Positions 7,971 through 16,705 of a stretch of 39,191 nucleotides of DNA are shown piece by piece. The translations under genes and the position numbers were made by a program. Location: assembly GCA_018303995.1 (NCBI GenBank), contig JAGVXB010000029.1:1-39191 (forward strand), in the 5' to 3' direction. The stretch is from Candidatus Pacearchaeota archaeon. GTDB taxonomy: Archaea > Nanobdellota > Nanobdellia > Pacearchaeales > GW2011-AR1. How positions within the stretch are numbered: position 1 is the stretch's first letter; each line of letters starts with the position of its first letter. The notes under the pieces were generated by a model. That model did no database searches and was not told the DNA's origin. It was given only the letters and a program-made list of their open reading frames with translations.

Positions 7971-9137
7971 TTAAATCTTCTTTTCAATCTTCGCAAGTCT
8001 CATAAGCTTAACCTCCCGCCATCTAGTTGCAACTCCACACTTAATATAATCTGCTCCAAAGCCGACGGCATAATCAGCAAGCCCAGAATCTAAAGTTTCT
8101 CCAGACCTATGCGAAAGAACTGTCTTAACACCATGCTTACGACATAAATCAAAAATCCTTTTCAATTCAAGAAGCGAGCCATTCTGATTAGGCTTGATAA
8201 TCATCGCATTTATCGACTTAGTTCGTATAGCTCCAACAACTCTATTATATTGAGTAGCCGTCAAATCATCTCCAACAATCAAACACTTTTTACCAAGGGC
8301 TTTCTGCAACTTTGAGAAGTTTTTAAAATCTCTCTCTTGAAAAGGGTCTTCAACATAACTCAAATCATAATTTAATATTAACTCGCTAACAAATTTAACC
8401 TGTTCAGATTGATTAAGTTTCTTATCCGTATAATTATATTTTCTATTTTTAAATAACGTAGAGGTAGCTGCATCAATTCCAATCTCAATATCTACTCTAA
8501 ACTTCTTCTCAGCAATAACCTTTGCTTTATTCAGAGCATCAAAAACTTCTTCATCTGTAGAAGAAACTAACCACGCCCCTTCATCATTGACTCCATGATT
8601 CTGCAAAATATTTTTAACACCATCATAAATATAATTCATTATCTTCAAATTATCTGAAAATCTTTTAGATTTAGGAATAACAAGAAACTCTTGAAAATTA
8701 GGATGTATTTTTATAGCAGAACTATGAAGCCCTCCGCCAACAACATTTCCAACAGGAAAAGGCATTCTCCTATTTGTTCCAATAATCTCAAATAATTCTT
8801 TTTTCTTCTCATGAGCAAGCGCCTTTAAAACTGCAGATTGAAAAGTGTAAAGAGAATTAGCCCCAAATTCGCGAGCATTCCCAAGTCCAAGTTTCTTACA
8901 AATAGCTTTCTCTAATTTAACTAAGTCATCAAACTTATTTATCTCAATTTTATCCCTAAAATTATTCAAAAAGCCGACACAAAAATTAAGAGATTTATAA
9001 TAAGATTTAGTTTCATACTCTCCAGTAGACTTTCCATTTGGCGATGAAGCTTCAGCACCTCCGTTAACACAAACGGCAATAGTATCCTGCCCGCGAGAAT
9101 CTTCAATGATTCTAGATCTAACCTCTTTAATTATCAT
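7971..9137 (-). CDS. eno: Enolase (divergent)
   Basis: EVRSRIIEDSRGQ, FQEFLVIP, NDEGAW, IGIDAATSTLF, YVEDPFQERD, GDDLTATQ, IIKPNQNGSLLE, SHRSGETLD; start MIIKEV at 9137 preferred. Confidence 0.93.
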   Translation of the reverse strand: MIIKEVRSRIIEDSRGQDTIAVCVNGGAEASSPNGKSTGEYETKSYYKSLNFCVGFLNNFRDKIEINKFDDLVKLEKAICKKLGLGNAREFGANSLYTFQSAVLKALAHEKKKELFEIIGTNRRMPFPVGNVVGGGLHSSAIKIHPNFQEFLVIPKSKRFSDNLKIMNYIYDGVKNILQNHGVNDEGAWLVSSTDEEVFDALNKAKVIAEKKFRVDIEIGIDAATSTLFKNRKYNYTDKKLNQSEQVKFVSELILNYDLSYVEDPFQERDFKNFSKLQKALGKKCLIVGDDLTATQYNRVVGAIRTKSINAMIIKPNQNGSLLELKRIFDLCRKHGVKTVLSHRSGETLDSGLADYAVGFGADYIKCGVATRWREVKLMRLAKIEKKI

Positions 9138-9199
9138 GAATAAATAAAGCATTAAACATATTTAAAGCATGTCTATCAAAGTATCTTTGGTTTTAAAAA

Positions 9200-9517
9200 A
9201 TGAGGCTTTTATTAGAGAGATTAGCAGATTATCAAAGTGTTCAAGACAGTGAGGCAGAAGCCAATCCGATAATATATGTTTTATCTCGCATGGATCGCGA
9301 CATAAATGCACTCAAACATTTAAAAAATGCAAAAATTAGTGAATATGATAGAAAAATATATTACGAAATATTAGGGATAGAGCTCGGAATTATAGGATTC
9401 CATCTTGACCGTATGAAACCATCAATAAAGACCGGACAATTACATGTTTTAGCAATATCTCAAAAATATGAATCCCTTTTAGGATTGTATAATGATATAT
9501 TCAGGGAAAGCGCTTAA
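9200..9517 (+). CDS. Hypothetical protein (105 aa)
   Basis: Non-overlapped ORF ending in a TTAA shared with the opposite-strand stop. Confidence 0.55.
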   Translation: MRLLLERLADYQSVQDSEAEANPIIYVLSRMDRDINALKHLKNAKISEYDRKIYYEILGIELGIIGFHLDRMKPSIKTGQLHVLAISQKYESLLGLYNDIFRESA

Positions 9518-9951
9518 CTTACTGTAGCTAATTCGGCAAAAACGTTCAAGGGAGAATCTTGTTCGCCCTCAAATGCCTTAGCAAAAATAATAAATTCAAG
9601 CGGTTTGACAACTTTTTTATGAGCTTCAATGGTATCATGAATCCCCCATTCCAAAGACGGAGGCATAAGAGGGGAATGAAGAACAAGTTGCCTTCCAACA
9701 CTAAATGCAATAACTCCATTACTCCCTAAATATCTTGAATAAATTGCATATCCAAATGAATTTAATCCTTTATTATATGCCTCTTTGAATTTATCTTGCA
9801 AAGGTGCATGAACTCCATTCATCAAGTAATCAGACAACGCAGGATGTGGGGATGTCAAATATTGATTAATATCGCAAAAAGTCTCTCCCTTAGAATCTCT
9901 CATTTCATCTATTGATTTAAGAGCATATTCTCTTTGACTTATCTTAACCAT
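9514..9951 (-). CDS. Hypothetical protein (145 aa)
   Basis: Non-overlapped ORF downstream of rpoK. Confidence 0.6.
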   Translation of the reverse strand: MVKISQREYALKSIDEMRDSKGETFCDINQYLTSPHPALSDYLMNGVHAPLQDKFKEAYNKGLNSFGYAIYSRYLGSNGVIAFSVGRQLVLHSPLMPPSLEWGIHDTIEAHKKVVKPLEFIIFAKAFEGEQDSPLNVFAELATVS

Positions 9952-9986
9952 TAAAACAATTTAAAGAATTTATTTTATAAAACTAA

Positions 9987-10373
9987 TTATTCCTCACTAC
10001 CAGCAGAATTATCTTCAATAATGGCTTCTTCATTATCATTTTCATTAACAAGACCCATTTCTTCAGCTTTCTCAGCTATTTCTTTCTCAACTTCTTTTTC
10101 TTTTTCTATAATCTTCTCATCATCCATAGACTCATCGCGAATAGGTTGCAACTTAGCGCCAGTCTTAGTTGGCATAGGTCTTCTAACAGAGATAGGCAAA
10201 ACACCAGAATAGAATTCTTTACTTGCAATTTTCAAAGCATCATAATGCATAACTTCTAGCTCTGCCTCTGTAATTTTAATCAAAAGAGGAGCATCCATAG
10301 AAATCTGCAAAGCACGAGCTCCTATAATTCTAGCAGTTTCAAACCGTGTAAATTCTTGTGTTGCTTCAGCCAT
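9987..10373 (-). CDS. rpoK: DNA-directed RNA polymerase subunit K (Rpo6/Rpb6-like) with acidic C-terminal tail
   Basis: FTRFETARIIGARALQISMDAPLLI ... GVLPISVRRPMP signature. Confidence 0.93.
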   Translation of the reverse strand: MAEATQEFTRFETARIIGARALQISMDAPLLIKITEAELEVMHYDALKIASKEFYSGVLPISVRRPMPTKTGAKLQPIRDESMDDEKIIEKEKEVEKEIAEKAEEMGLVNENDNEEAIIEDNSAGSEE

Positions 10374-10374
10374 A

Positions 10375-11196
10375 TCATTTCAAAAACTTTTTAAGCTTTT
10401 TAAGTGTATCGTCATACACTTTTGGCAAGTGTTTCATCATCTCATCTACATTTTGACGAGTTATAGCAGTCTCTAAGCCTTTCTGGCAAGAATGTATCAT
10501 ATGTTCTTTACCTTTCCAATTAGAAATGCCCCATACAATCTTTCCATCACAAGCTTCTTCTTCTTCACGAGTAGGATCGATAATCAAAGACTCTCCAAGT
10601 TTGTAGAATGTAAATGAAAGAGGTATGGTATCTTCCAAAAGAGGCAATTTCTTTGTAGATTTAGATTCATGATCTATTTTACAATCTTTATCAAGTGCAG
10701 GTATATGTGTCTGTAATAAAGCAGCAATTGCTCCTATGCTCGCAGCGTCAATCAAAGCGCCATCATCATTTATTGGGTAAATATCAATAATCACAGTCCA
10801 AACTTTCTCGCCTTCAGTTATTACTAACTTTTTCAAATCAATAACGTGCGACTCACGAATCATTCTGTCAATCAATCTAGGTAACTCTATAGCTGCAAAT
10901 TTAGGCGGACCACTTTCAAAACGAGGCGAAGCCAAAGGTAGTAAATCTCCAGAAACCATTAAATTACCTTTATCCATAGAATCTGGATAGGGAGTTCCAA
11001 CTTCTAACTTAATTCCGACGACAACTTCAGTCTTTCCCATTCTAACGCGAGCACTTCCTTCAGCTTTATTAGACACGTTATATTCAACAGAAAAATCTCT
11101 TTGCTCAATTAACTTACGTCCATCAAATCTCTTACCTTCAGCAAACATTTTAGATAAAGTGTTATAAGTTAAACTAGAAAGTCCCATTGAGCTCAT
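10375..11196 (-). CDS. rrp42: Exosome complex protein Rrp42
   Basis: GKRFDGRKLIEQRDFSVEYNVSNKAEGSARVRMGKTEVVVGIK; RNase PH fold, adjacent to Rrp41. Confidence 0.95.
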   Translation of the reverse strand: MSSMGLSSLTYNTLSKMFAEGKRFDGRKLIEQRDFSVEYNVSNKAEGSARVRMGKTEVVVGIKLEVGTPYPDSMDKGNLMVSGDLLPLASPRFESGPPKFAAIELPRLIDRMIRESHVIDLKKLVITEGEKVWTVIIDIYPINDDGALIDAASIGAIAALLQTHIPALDKDCKIDHESKSTKKLPLLEDTIPLSFTFYKLGESLIIDPTREEEEACDGKIVWGISNWKGKEHMIHSCQKGLETAITRQNVDEMMKHLPKVYDDTLKKLKKFLK

Positions 11197-11284
11197 GTTT
11201 AATTTCCTCCCCCTAATGCGAATGTAGATGAGCTAGGGGAAATTGAACAGGCAAAAGTTTCAACTTGTTTCAACAAAAACTTTT

Positions 11285-11992
11285 TCATTTTTCATCTCCT
11301 TCAGCAACATTTTTCAATGCCTTTTTCTGAACTTCATATATTTTAGCACATGCTTTATCAGCAAGAGCAAGAGCTTGAGGAATTAAATTTGGCTGTATTT
11401 TTCCATCTAATTGTAATAAAGTATATTCATCGGTATTGGCCAATTTTGCAGTTGCAAAGTCAGTTGCTCCCTCCCCCTCTTCAAAATGCTCTTCAGTATC
11501 ATTAACATCAATAACTAAATCCTTATCAAGCTTTCCAACACTAACACCACATACTAAATTTTTCATAGGAATTCCAGCTTGTGCAAGAGCCATAGATGCA
11601 GCATTTATTCCAGCAACGCGTGTGCTAGCATTAGCTTGCAAAATGTAAATCTGTACATCAACAACGGTATTAGGAAATTCTTTTAAATCTAAAGCAGGAG
11701 ACAAAGCCCATTCAGTTACTTTAGATATCTCTTGACTTCTTCTCGAAGGTCCCGGTTTTTTTCTATCTAATACTGAGAAACTAAGCAAATCATAATTCAC
11801 TCGAAGCACTGCACCCTTGGGGTCTTGCATATGTTGCGGGTGTAGCATTCTAGGTCCATAAACAGCAGCAATAGCAACTGTATTTCCAAATGTAAACATA
11901 GCACTTCCATCAGCATTAGGAATAATCCCAACTTTAGCAGTAATAGGGCGCATTTCATCTGCTTTTCTACCGTCTAATCTTTTTACTACCAT
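11285..11992 (-). CDS. rrp41: Exosome complex exonuclease Rrp41
   Basis: RLDGRKADEMRPITAKVGIIPNADGSAMFTFGNT, GPSRRSQEISKVTEWAL, IYILQANASTRVAGINAASMAL. Confidence 0.96.
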   Translation of the reverse strand: MVVKRLDGRKADEMRPITAKVGIIPNADGSAMFTFGNTVAIAAVYGPRMLHPQHMQDPKGAVLRVNYDLLSFSVLDRKKPGPSRRSQEISKVTEWALSPALDLKEFPNTVVDVQIYILQANASTRVAGINAASMALAQAGIPMKNLVCGVSVGKLDKDLVIDVNDTEEHFEEGEGATDFATAKLANTDEYTLLQLDGKIQPNLIPQALALADKACAKIYEVQKKALKNVAEGDEK

Positions 11993-12723
11993 TATTTATT
12001 CTCCCCAAACCATTTTTCAGTTTTTTCAGTTAATCCAGTTACTAAAACTTTGTCTGCAATAAATTCAATAGCCTTCCTAGCTTTTAATTCAGAATCTAAA
12101 CTATTTCCCTTAACCCAAATCCACCCATTCTGACCAATAGTTATATTGCAACCAGTATTTACTTTTATTAAATTAATCATACTTCCCTCGCGACCAATAA
12201 TTCTAGGCACGCGACTCGGGTTTACCCTAAATATAAATCCGCCCTCTAATTTTCCTAAACCCTTTCCTTTCATAGCCAAATCAATTCCCTTAGGGCTTAC
12301 ACTCCAGACCTTAGCAGCAACTACGTCGCCTATGGCCAAGAACTGGTCCATCTCGCCCTTATTAACAAATCTAGGGCTTTCCATTAAAGGTAAAAATCCA
12401 TTCTGAGCATAATCAATATCAACTATCCAACCACTATGAACTATATCAGATACGCGCCCAATGATAACATTATTTCTTCTAGGAATAAATGCTCCAGAAA
12501 AAGGAATTATCTTAATAACTCTACCAACTTTTTCAGCTAATCCATAACGAGAAGCAACAATATCTTTTCCTTCGCGTCTAGCTCCCTCCCCAGGTAAGAA
12601 ATCTTCTTCAGATGAAACAACTTCTCCAGGAACAACAATTACGCGACTCTGAGGTTCAGAACCAAAATCTTCATATTCTCCTTCGTTTTTATCAAATTCT
12701 TTCATGTAATGTAACCAAGACAA
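11992..12723 (-). CDS. rrp4: Exosome complex RNA-binding protein Rrp4 (S1/KH)
   Basis: VVPGEVVSSEEDFLPGEG, S1-like region, KH-like VPRIIGREGSMINLIKVNTGCNITIGQNGWIWVKG. Confidence 0.95.
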   Translation of the reverse strand: MSWLHYMKEFDKNEGEYEDFGSEPQSRVIVVPGEVVSSEEDFLPGEGARREGKDIVASRYGLAEKVGRVIKIIPFSGAFIPRRNNVIIGRVSDIVHSGWIVDIDYAQNGFLPLMESPRFVNKGEMDQFLAIGDVVAAKVWSVSPKGIDLAMKGKGLGKLEGGFIFRVNPSRVPRIIGREGSMINLIKVNTGCNITIGQNGWIWVKGNSLDSELKARKAIEFIADKVLVTGLTEKTEKWFGENK

Positions 12724-12855
12724 AGGATAATCGTAATAATTCCTTTGAATCTTTGTATTTTCAATCTTTTATAAAATTCAGGCTTTTTAAAGATTGCGGT
12801 TCAATTTTTTCAAATATTAAAAGAAAAAAGTATGCGAATAGTAAAATATATAAAC

Positions 12856-12875
12856 ACCCACACATATGTGTGGGT
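12856..12875. promoter_or_regulatory. 20-bp perfect palindrome, candidate antitoxin operator
   Basis: ACCCACACATATGTGTGGGT lies between TATA-like AAAATATATAAA and abuts the ATG at 12876. Confidence 0.7.
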
Positions 12876-13124
12876 ATGGCGACAAAGAACATATCTCTCT
12901 CAGAAGATGCTTATCAAATACTTTCTAGTCTGCGTCAAAGTGAAAAAGAAAGTTTTTCAGAGGTAGTTAGACGAATGAAAAAAAAAGTAAAATTAAGCGA
13001 TTTTCATGGAATTCTATCAAAAGAATCTGCGAACCAACTTGAGGAGAATATGGAGAAAATAAGAGAAATAAATAGAAGACAACATAAAGAAAGAATCAAA
13101 AAATTAAAAGAGATGTTCAAATAA
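12876..13124 (+). CDS. VapB-like antitoxin
   Basis: MATKNISLSEDAYQILSSLRQSEKESFSEVVRRM, typical archaeal antitoxin N-terminus; followed by VapC with TAATG overlap. The listed 12612 start is rejected. Confidence 0.8.
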   Translation: MATKNISLSEDAYQILSSLRQSEKESFSEVVRRMKKKVKLSDFHGILSKESANQLEENMEKIREINRRQHKERIKKLKEMFK

Positions 13125-13531
13125 TGGTTTGCCTAGATAGTTGTTTTATAATAGATATAATTAAAGGCTTAAAAGAAGCAGTTAAACTCGAGCAGGAGAT
13201 AGATAATTCTAGCGAAGATGTTACAATTACTACACCAGTAATAACTGAAATAATTGTCGGATTACATTTAACTCGGACAAAAAAATATTCTTCACAAGAA
13301 GAAAAAGATAAAGTAATGAATCTAATTAATTCTTTACATGTTCTAGAGTTAGATAAAGAGTCGGCTATTCTTGCAGGAGAGATTCAAGCCGAATTGGAAA
13401 ATAAAGGAGAAATAATAGATATAGAAGATATAATGATTGGAGCAATAGCAAAGCACAACAATGAAACATTAATCACAAGAAATAAAAAACATTTTGAAAA
13501 GATTTCAGGACTTAAAATTCTTAGTTACTAA
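13124..13531 (+). CDS. VapC-like PIN-domain ribonuclease toxin
   Basis: MVCLDSCFIIDIIKG, TPVITEIIVGL, IDIEDIMIGAIAKHNNETLITRNKKHFEKI PIN motifs. Confidence 0.88.
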   Translation: MVCLDSCFIIDIIKGLKEAVKLEQEIDNSSEDVTITTPVITEIIVGLHLTRTKKYSSQEEKDKVMNLINSLHVLELDKESAILAGEIQAELENKGEIIDIEDIMIGAIAKHNNETLITRNKKHFEKISGLKILSY

Positions 13532-13561
13532 ACAGCAAAAAATAATTTAAATTAAAATTAT

Positions 13562-14467
13562 TCACTGAGGTGCCGATAACATATCGCCTTCTAAACTAAC
13601 CTGGTTGTTATAACTTAGTGTCCATCTTCCAGCACTATAATTTCCTACCCAGAATATTCCAACGTCATCATTTCTATTAGCATCATATAATCTTAATGTT
13701 ATATCTCCACTAGTTGTCGAGTAAGGAACGTAATTTCCTACACCAATATAATGAACTCCAGGAGTGCCTGCCGAATATAAGTCTCCAGCTAATGTATAAT
13801 CTGTGCTGTTATACATTCCCTGTAAAGTTATATCATAACCATCTGTAGCCATCGAGAAGTTTCCATTTCCTTGTATTGATGGATTAACCATTATATTATA
13901 CTCAGCAGACTCAAGAGCTTGAGTATCTACATTAGTTATTAATTTAACTTTATTATTCCCACCAAACCACAAGTATGGATGAGGTGTTTCTATAGTTACA
14001 TTGTAAACTATATGTCCTGGACCATTGCCTTGGTGATATCCATAACCATATCCATATCCTGCATAGCTTCCAGCAGATCCATTAGATTGGAAAGTATTGT
14101 ATCCATAACCATATCCATAAGGGCTTGAATATCCTACGAGAGTCATAGTAACTCCGTTACAAGCAGTTAATTTCCATCCCCACATATCAATTGTACAAAC
14201 AGTCTCACCGTTTACTACAACGCTCACATTTCTTACATTAACAATTTCGTTAGTCTGTATTTCAACATCGCCTAGAAAAGAAATTGTCTCGCCAGCCGTG
14301 TAGGCGTTCGTCTTCAAACCTGATAATGATAATTGAAATGCTTGTACTGGACCAAGGAAAATAAGCAGTCCAATAACAACTGCAGTAAGGGCAATACTAA
14401 AAATCTTATTCGTTTTCCCACTTTTATTATTTTTTATGTTCACAGTATGATTGCTCAATTTTTGCAT
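13562..14467 (-). CDS. Secreted/cell-surface protein, paralog A (GY-rich insert)
   Basis: N-terminal TM/signal segment; paralogous to 23045-23746 (YTAGETISFL / YTVGETIDFL; GHIVYNVTIETPHPY / GHLVYNISIDTLQPY). Confidence 0.85.
   Translation of the reverse strand: MQKLSNHTVNIKNNKSGKTNKIFSIALTAVVIGLLIFLGPVQAFQLSLSGLKTNAYTAGETISFLGDVEIQTNEIVNVRNVSVVVNGETVCTIDMWGWKLTACNGVTMTLVGYSSPYGYGYGYNTFQSNGSAGSYAGYGYGYGYHQGNGPGHIVYNVTIETPHPYLWFGGNNKVKLITNVDTQALESAEYNIMVNPSIQGNGNFSMATDGYDITLQGMYNSTDYTLAGDLYSAGTPGVHYIGVGNYVPYSTTSGDITLRLYDANRNDDVGIFWVGNYSAGRWTLSYNNQVSLEGDMLSAPQ
14037..14119. repeat. Two exact 20-nt direct repeats (TATCCATAACCATATCCATA) encoding YGYGYG blocks
   Basis: Copies at 14037-14056 and 14100-14119; 63 nt apart, i.e. 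in frame. Confidence 0.9.
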
Positions 14468-14579
14468 ATTAATCTCTGTAACTTTCTATATATAAAGATA
14501 TAGGGTAAAAAATGTTATAATTCGGCAGACGTGTTGTCTATTTACGACTTAATCTGCGATAAGTAATGTTTATAATACT

Positions 14580-15554
14580 GTGTTTTCCAAAACAATAATG
14601 GTAGGCTTAAAATTAATTGTTCAAATTCCTGCTTACAACGAAGAAAAGTCTATAGCAAATGTTATCCGTGAAATCCCTAGAAAAATCAAAGGTATTGACA
14701 AAGTAGAAGTTCTAGTAATTGATGATGGCAGTAAAGACAACACATCAAAAGCGGCAAAAGACGCCGGAGCGGACCATGTTATTAGAAATACAAAGAACCA
14801 TGGCTTAGCATACACTTTTCAAAAAGGATTAAACTTTGCACTTAAGTTAGGAGCAGACATCATAGTTAACACAGATGCGGATTTCCAATATGATCAAAAA
14901 GAAATTCCGCAACTCCTCAAACCAATTCTAGATCAAAAAGCAGATATAGTTTCAGGAAATAGAAAAGTTGAAACTCTAACTCACATGATTGGAGCAAAGA
15001 AGTACGGCAACATCCTAGGAAGTAAAGTAGTCAAAATATCAGCAGGATATGATATAATAGACGCATCTAGCGGTTTCAGAGCATACAGTCGAGAAGCAGC
15101 ATTACAACTATTTGTTATTTCAAAGCACACATACACTCACGAAACTCTTATCCAAGCAGGTCATAAAAATCTCAAAGTCATCGAAGTCCCAGTAACCTTC
15201 AGAAAACGTGAAGGGCATTCAAAACTAATCAAATCAGTAAGCAGCCACATAAAGAAAAGCTTAGCAACAATAGTCAGAAACACATTAATGTATAATTCAT
15301 TAAAGTTCTTCTCCTACACAGGATTTATACTAATCATCTTAGGTCTTATCCCATTTATCAGATGGTTCTACCTTTCATATATAGTATACACCGCAGGAAA
15401 TCATATTCAATCTCTTTTAGTGGGTGTAATGTTAATGGTCTTCGGAGGCATGTCGATCCTTATAGGTCTTATTTCAGATATCTTGGCCATAAATAGAAAA
15501 CATTTAGAGGAAATCCTTTATCACATAAAGAAGTTGGATTTTGAGAAGAGATGA
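14580..15554 (+). CDS. Family 2 glycosyltransferase with C-terminal TM region (dolichyl-phosphate sugar synthase-like)
   Basis: QIPAYNEEKSIANVIREIP, VLVIDDGSKDNT, NTDADFQYDQKEIPQL; two C-terminal TM helices. Confidence 0.9.
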   Translation: MFSKTIMVGLKLIVQIPAYNEEKSIANVIREIPRKIKGIDKVEVLVIDDGSKDNTSKAAKDAGADHVIRNTKNHGLAYTFQKGLNFALKLGADIIVNTDADFQYDQKEIPQLLKPILDQKADIVSGNRKVETLTHMIGAKKYGNILGSKVVKISAGYDIIDASSGFRAYSREAALQLFVISKHTYTHETLIQAGHKNLKVIEVPVTFRKREGHSKLIKSVSSHIKKSLATIVRNTLMYNSLKFFSYTGFILIILGLIPFIRWFYLSYIVYTAGNHIQSLLVGVMLMVFGGMSILIGLISDILAINRKHLEEILYHIKKLDFEKR

Positions 15555-16705
15555 AAAGAGTTTTCATAGTAAAAAATGCGCCATTAGGGGAGTCTCAGCC
15601 TCTATCAGTAGATATAACCAGCCTGCTAAAAAATTTTAAGAAAGAAAAAAATATAGAATTAAATCTAATTATCTCTAAATCTCCAAACATTCCTCAAGAA
15701 ATCAGTTCATTATGTAATAAGATCTATCAAATTAAATCGAGCACCTATTCCATTAAAGATAACTTAAAATTTAGTTTCAAAGTATTTAATATATTGCTAA
15801 AAGAGAATAGAATAAAAAGAATTGGCCTTTTGCAAGCTATTTATCCTAACTCCTCATTGTTTGGATGCGTTTTATTTAAGCTTCTTCATCCAAGTATAAA
15901 AATTATCTATGAAGTAAGAAGCCCGTGGATAGATATGTCTGTTTCTCAAGGATATATTTCTGAAAATATGCAGAAATTATATTTACTTATCTTATATAAT
16001 CAAGAAAGAATTCTTTGTGATTTTGTTAATCACTTTATTTTTATTTCTAAAGGGCTAAGAGATTACTATTTTTCTGAATTTGGGATTGGAGATGCATCTT
16101 ACACAATTATTCCATCAGGTGTAGATACGAATCTCTTCAAAAAAGTAGAATCAAATGTCAGGAAGAAATATGGACTAAAAAATTCAGACCTGCTTTTAGG
16201 ATACGTAGGCAGCATTGAAAAAAAACGCCAACTTCAAGATTTTCTAAATTTATTTGCTAACATATCAAAAACAAACAAAAAGATTAAACTTATATTGGTG
16301 GGGGAGGGGAATAGTAAGGAAGACCTAAAAAATATGGTAGAGGCTATGAAAATATCAAATAAAGTTGTTTTTACTGGAAAAGTCTTACATTCAGAAGTTC
16401 CTAAATATATTTCGTCTTTTGATATTGGTGTTTGTCATTTACCAGATATTTTTGTATATCGAAACAGTTTTCCACTAAAAATACTTGAATATCTAGCATG
16501 TGGAGTCCCAGTGATTTCCTCAAATATTAAGGCTCACAAAGATATAGCAAGAGATCTTGATGGAGTTTATATCTACTCAGACAAAGAATCTTTAAAGAAG
16601 ATTCTCAACAAAAAAATGATTAAGATGAGTAAGCAGATTAACAAATATTCGTGGTCAAATTTAGCTAATTTGTACAAGGAGATATACAAAACAAATGAAG
16701 TCTAA
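15551..16705 (+). CDS. Family 4 glycosyltransferase
   Basis: GVDTNLFKKV, LGYVGSIEKKRQL, ILVGEGN, FPLKILEYLACGVPVISS. Confidence 0.88.
   Translation: MKRVFIVKNAPLGESQPLSVDITSLLKNFKKEKNIELNLIISKSPNIPQEISSLCNKIYQIKSSTYSIKDNLKFSFKVFNILLKENRIKRIGLLQAIYPNSSLFGCVLFKLLHPSIKIIYEVRSPWIDMSVSQGYISENMQKLYLLILYNQERILCDFVNHFIFISKGLRDYYFSEFGIGDASYTIIPSGVDTNLFKKVESNVRKKYGLKNSDLLLGYVGSIEKKRQLQDFLNLFANISKTNKKIKLILVGEGNSKEDLKNMVEAMKISNKVVFTGKVLHSEVPKYISSFDIGVCHLPDIFVYRNSFPLKILEYLACGVPVISSNIKAHKDIARDLDGVYIYSDKESLKKILNKKMIKMSKQINKYSWSNLANLYKEIYKTNEV

Noticed and set aside
12612-12875. Extended start of the 170-aa ORF upstream of VapB
   Set aside because: Overlaps rrp4 and reads through the palindrome and TATA region; the ATG at 12876 gives a proper antitoxin N-terminus.
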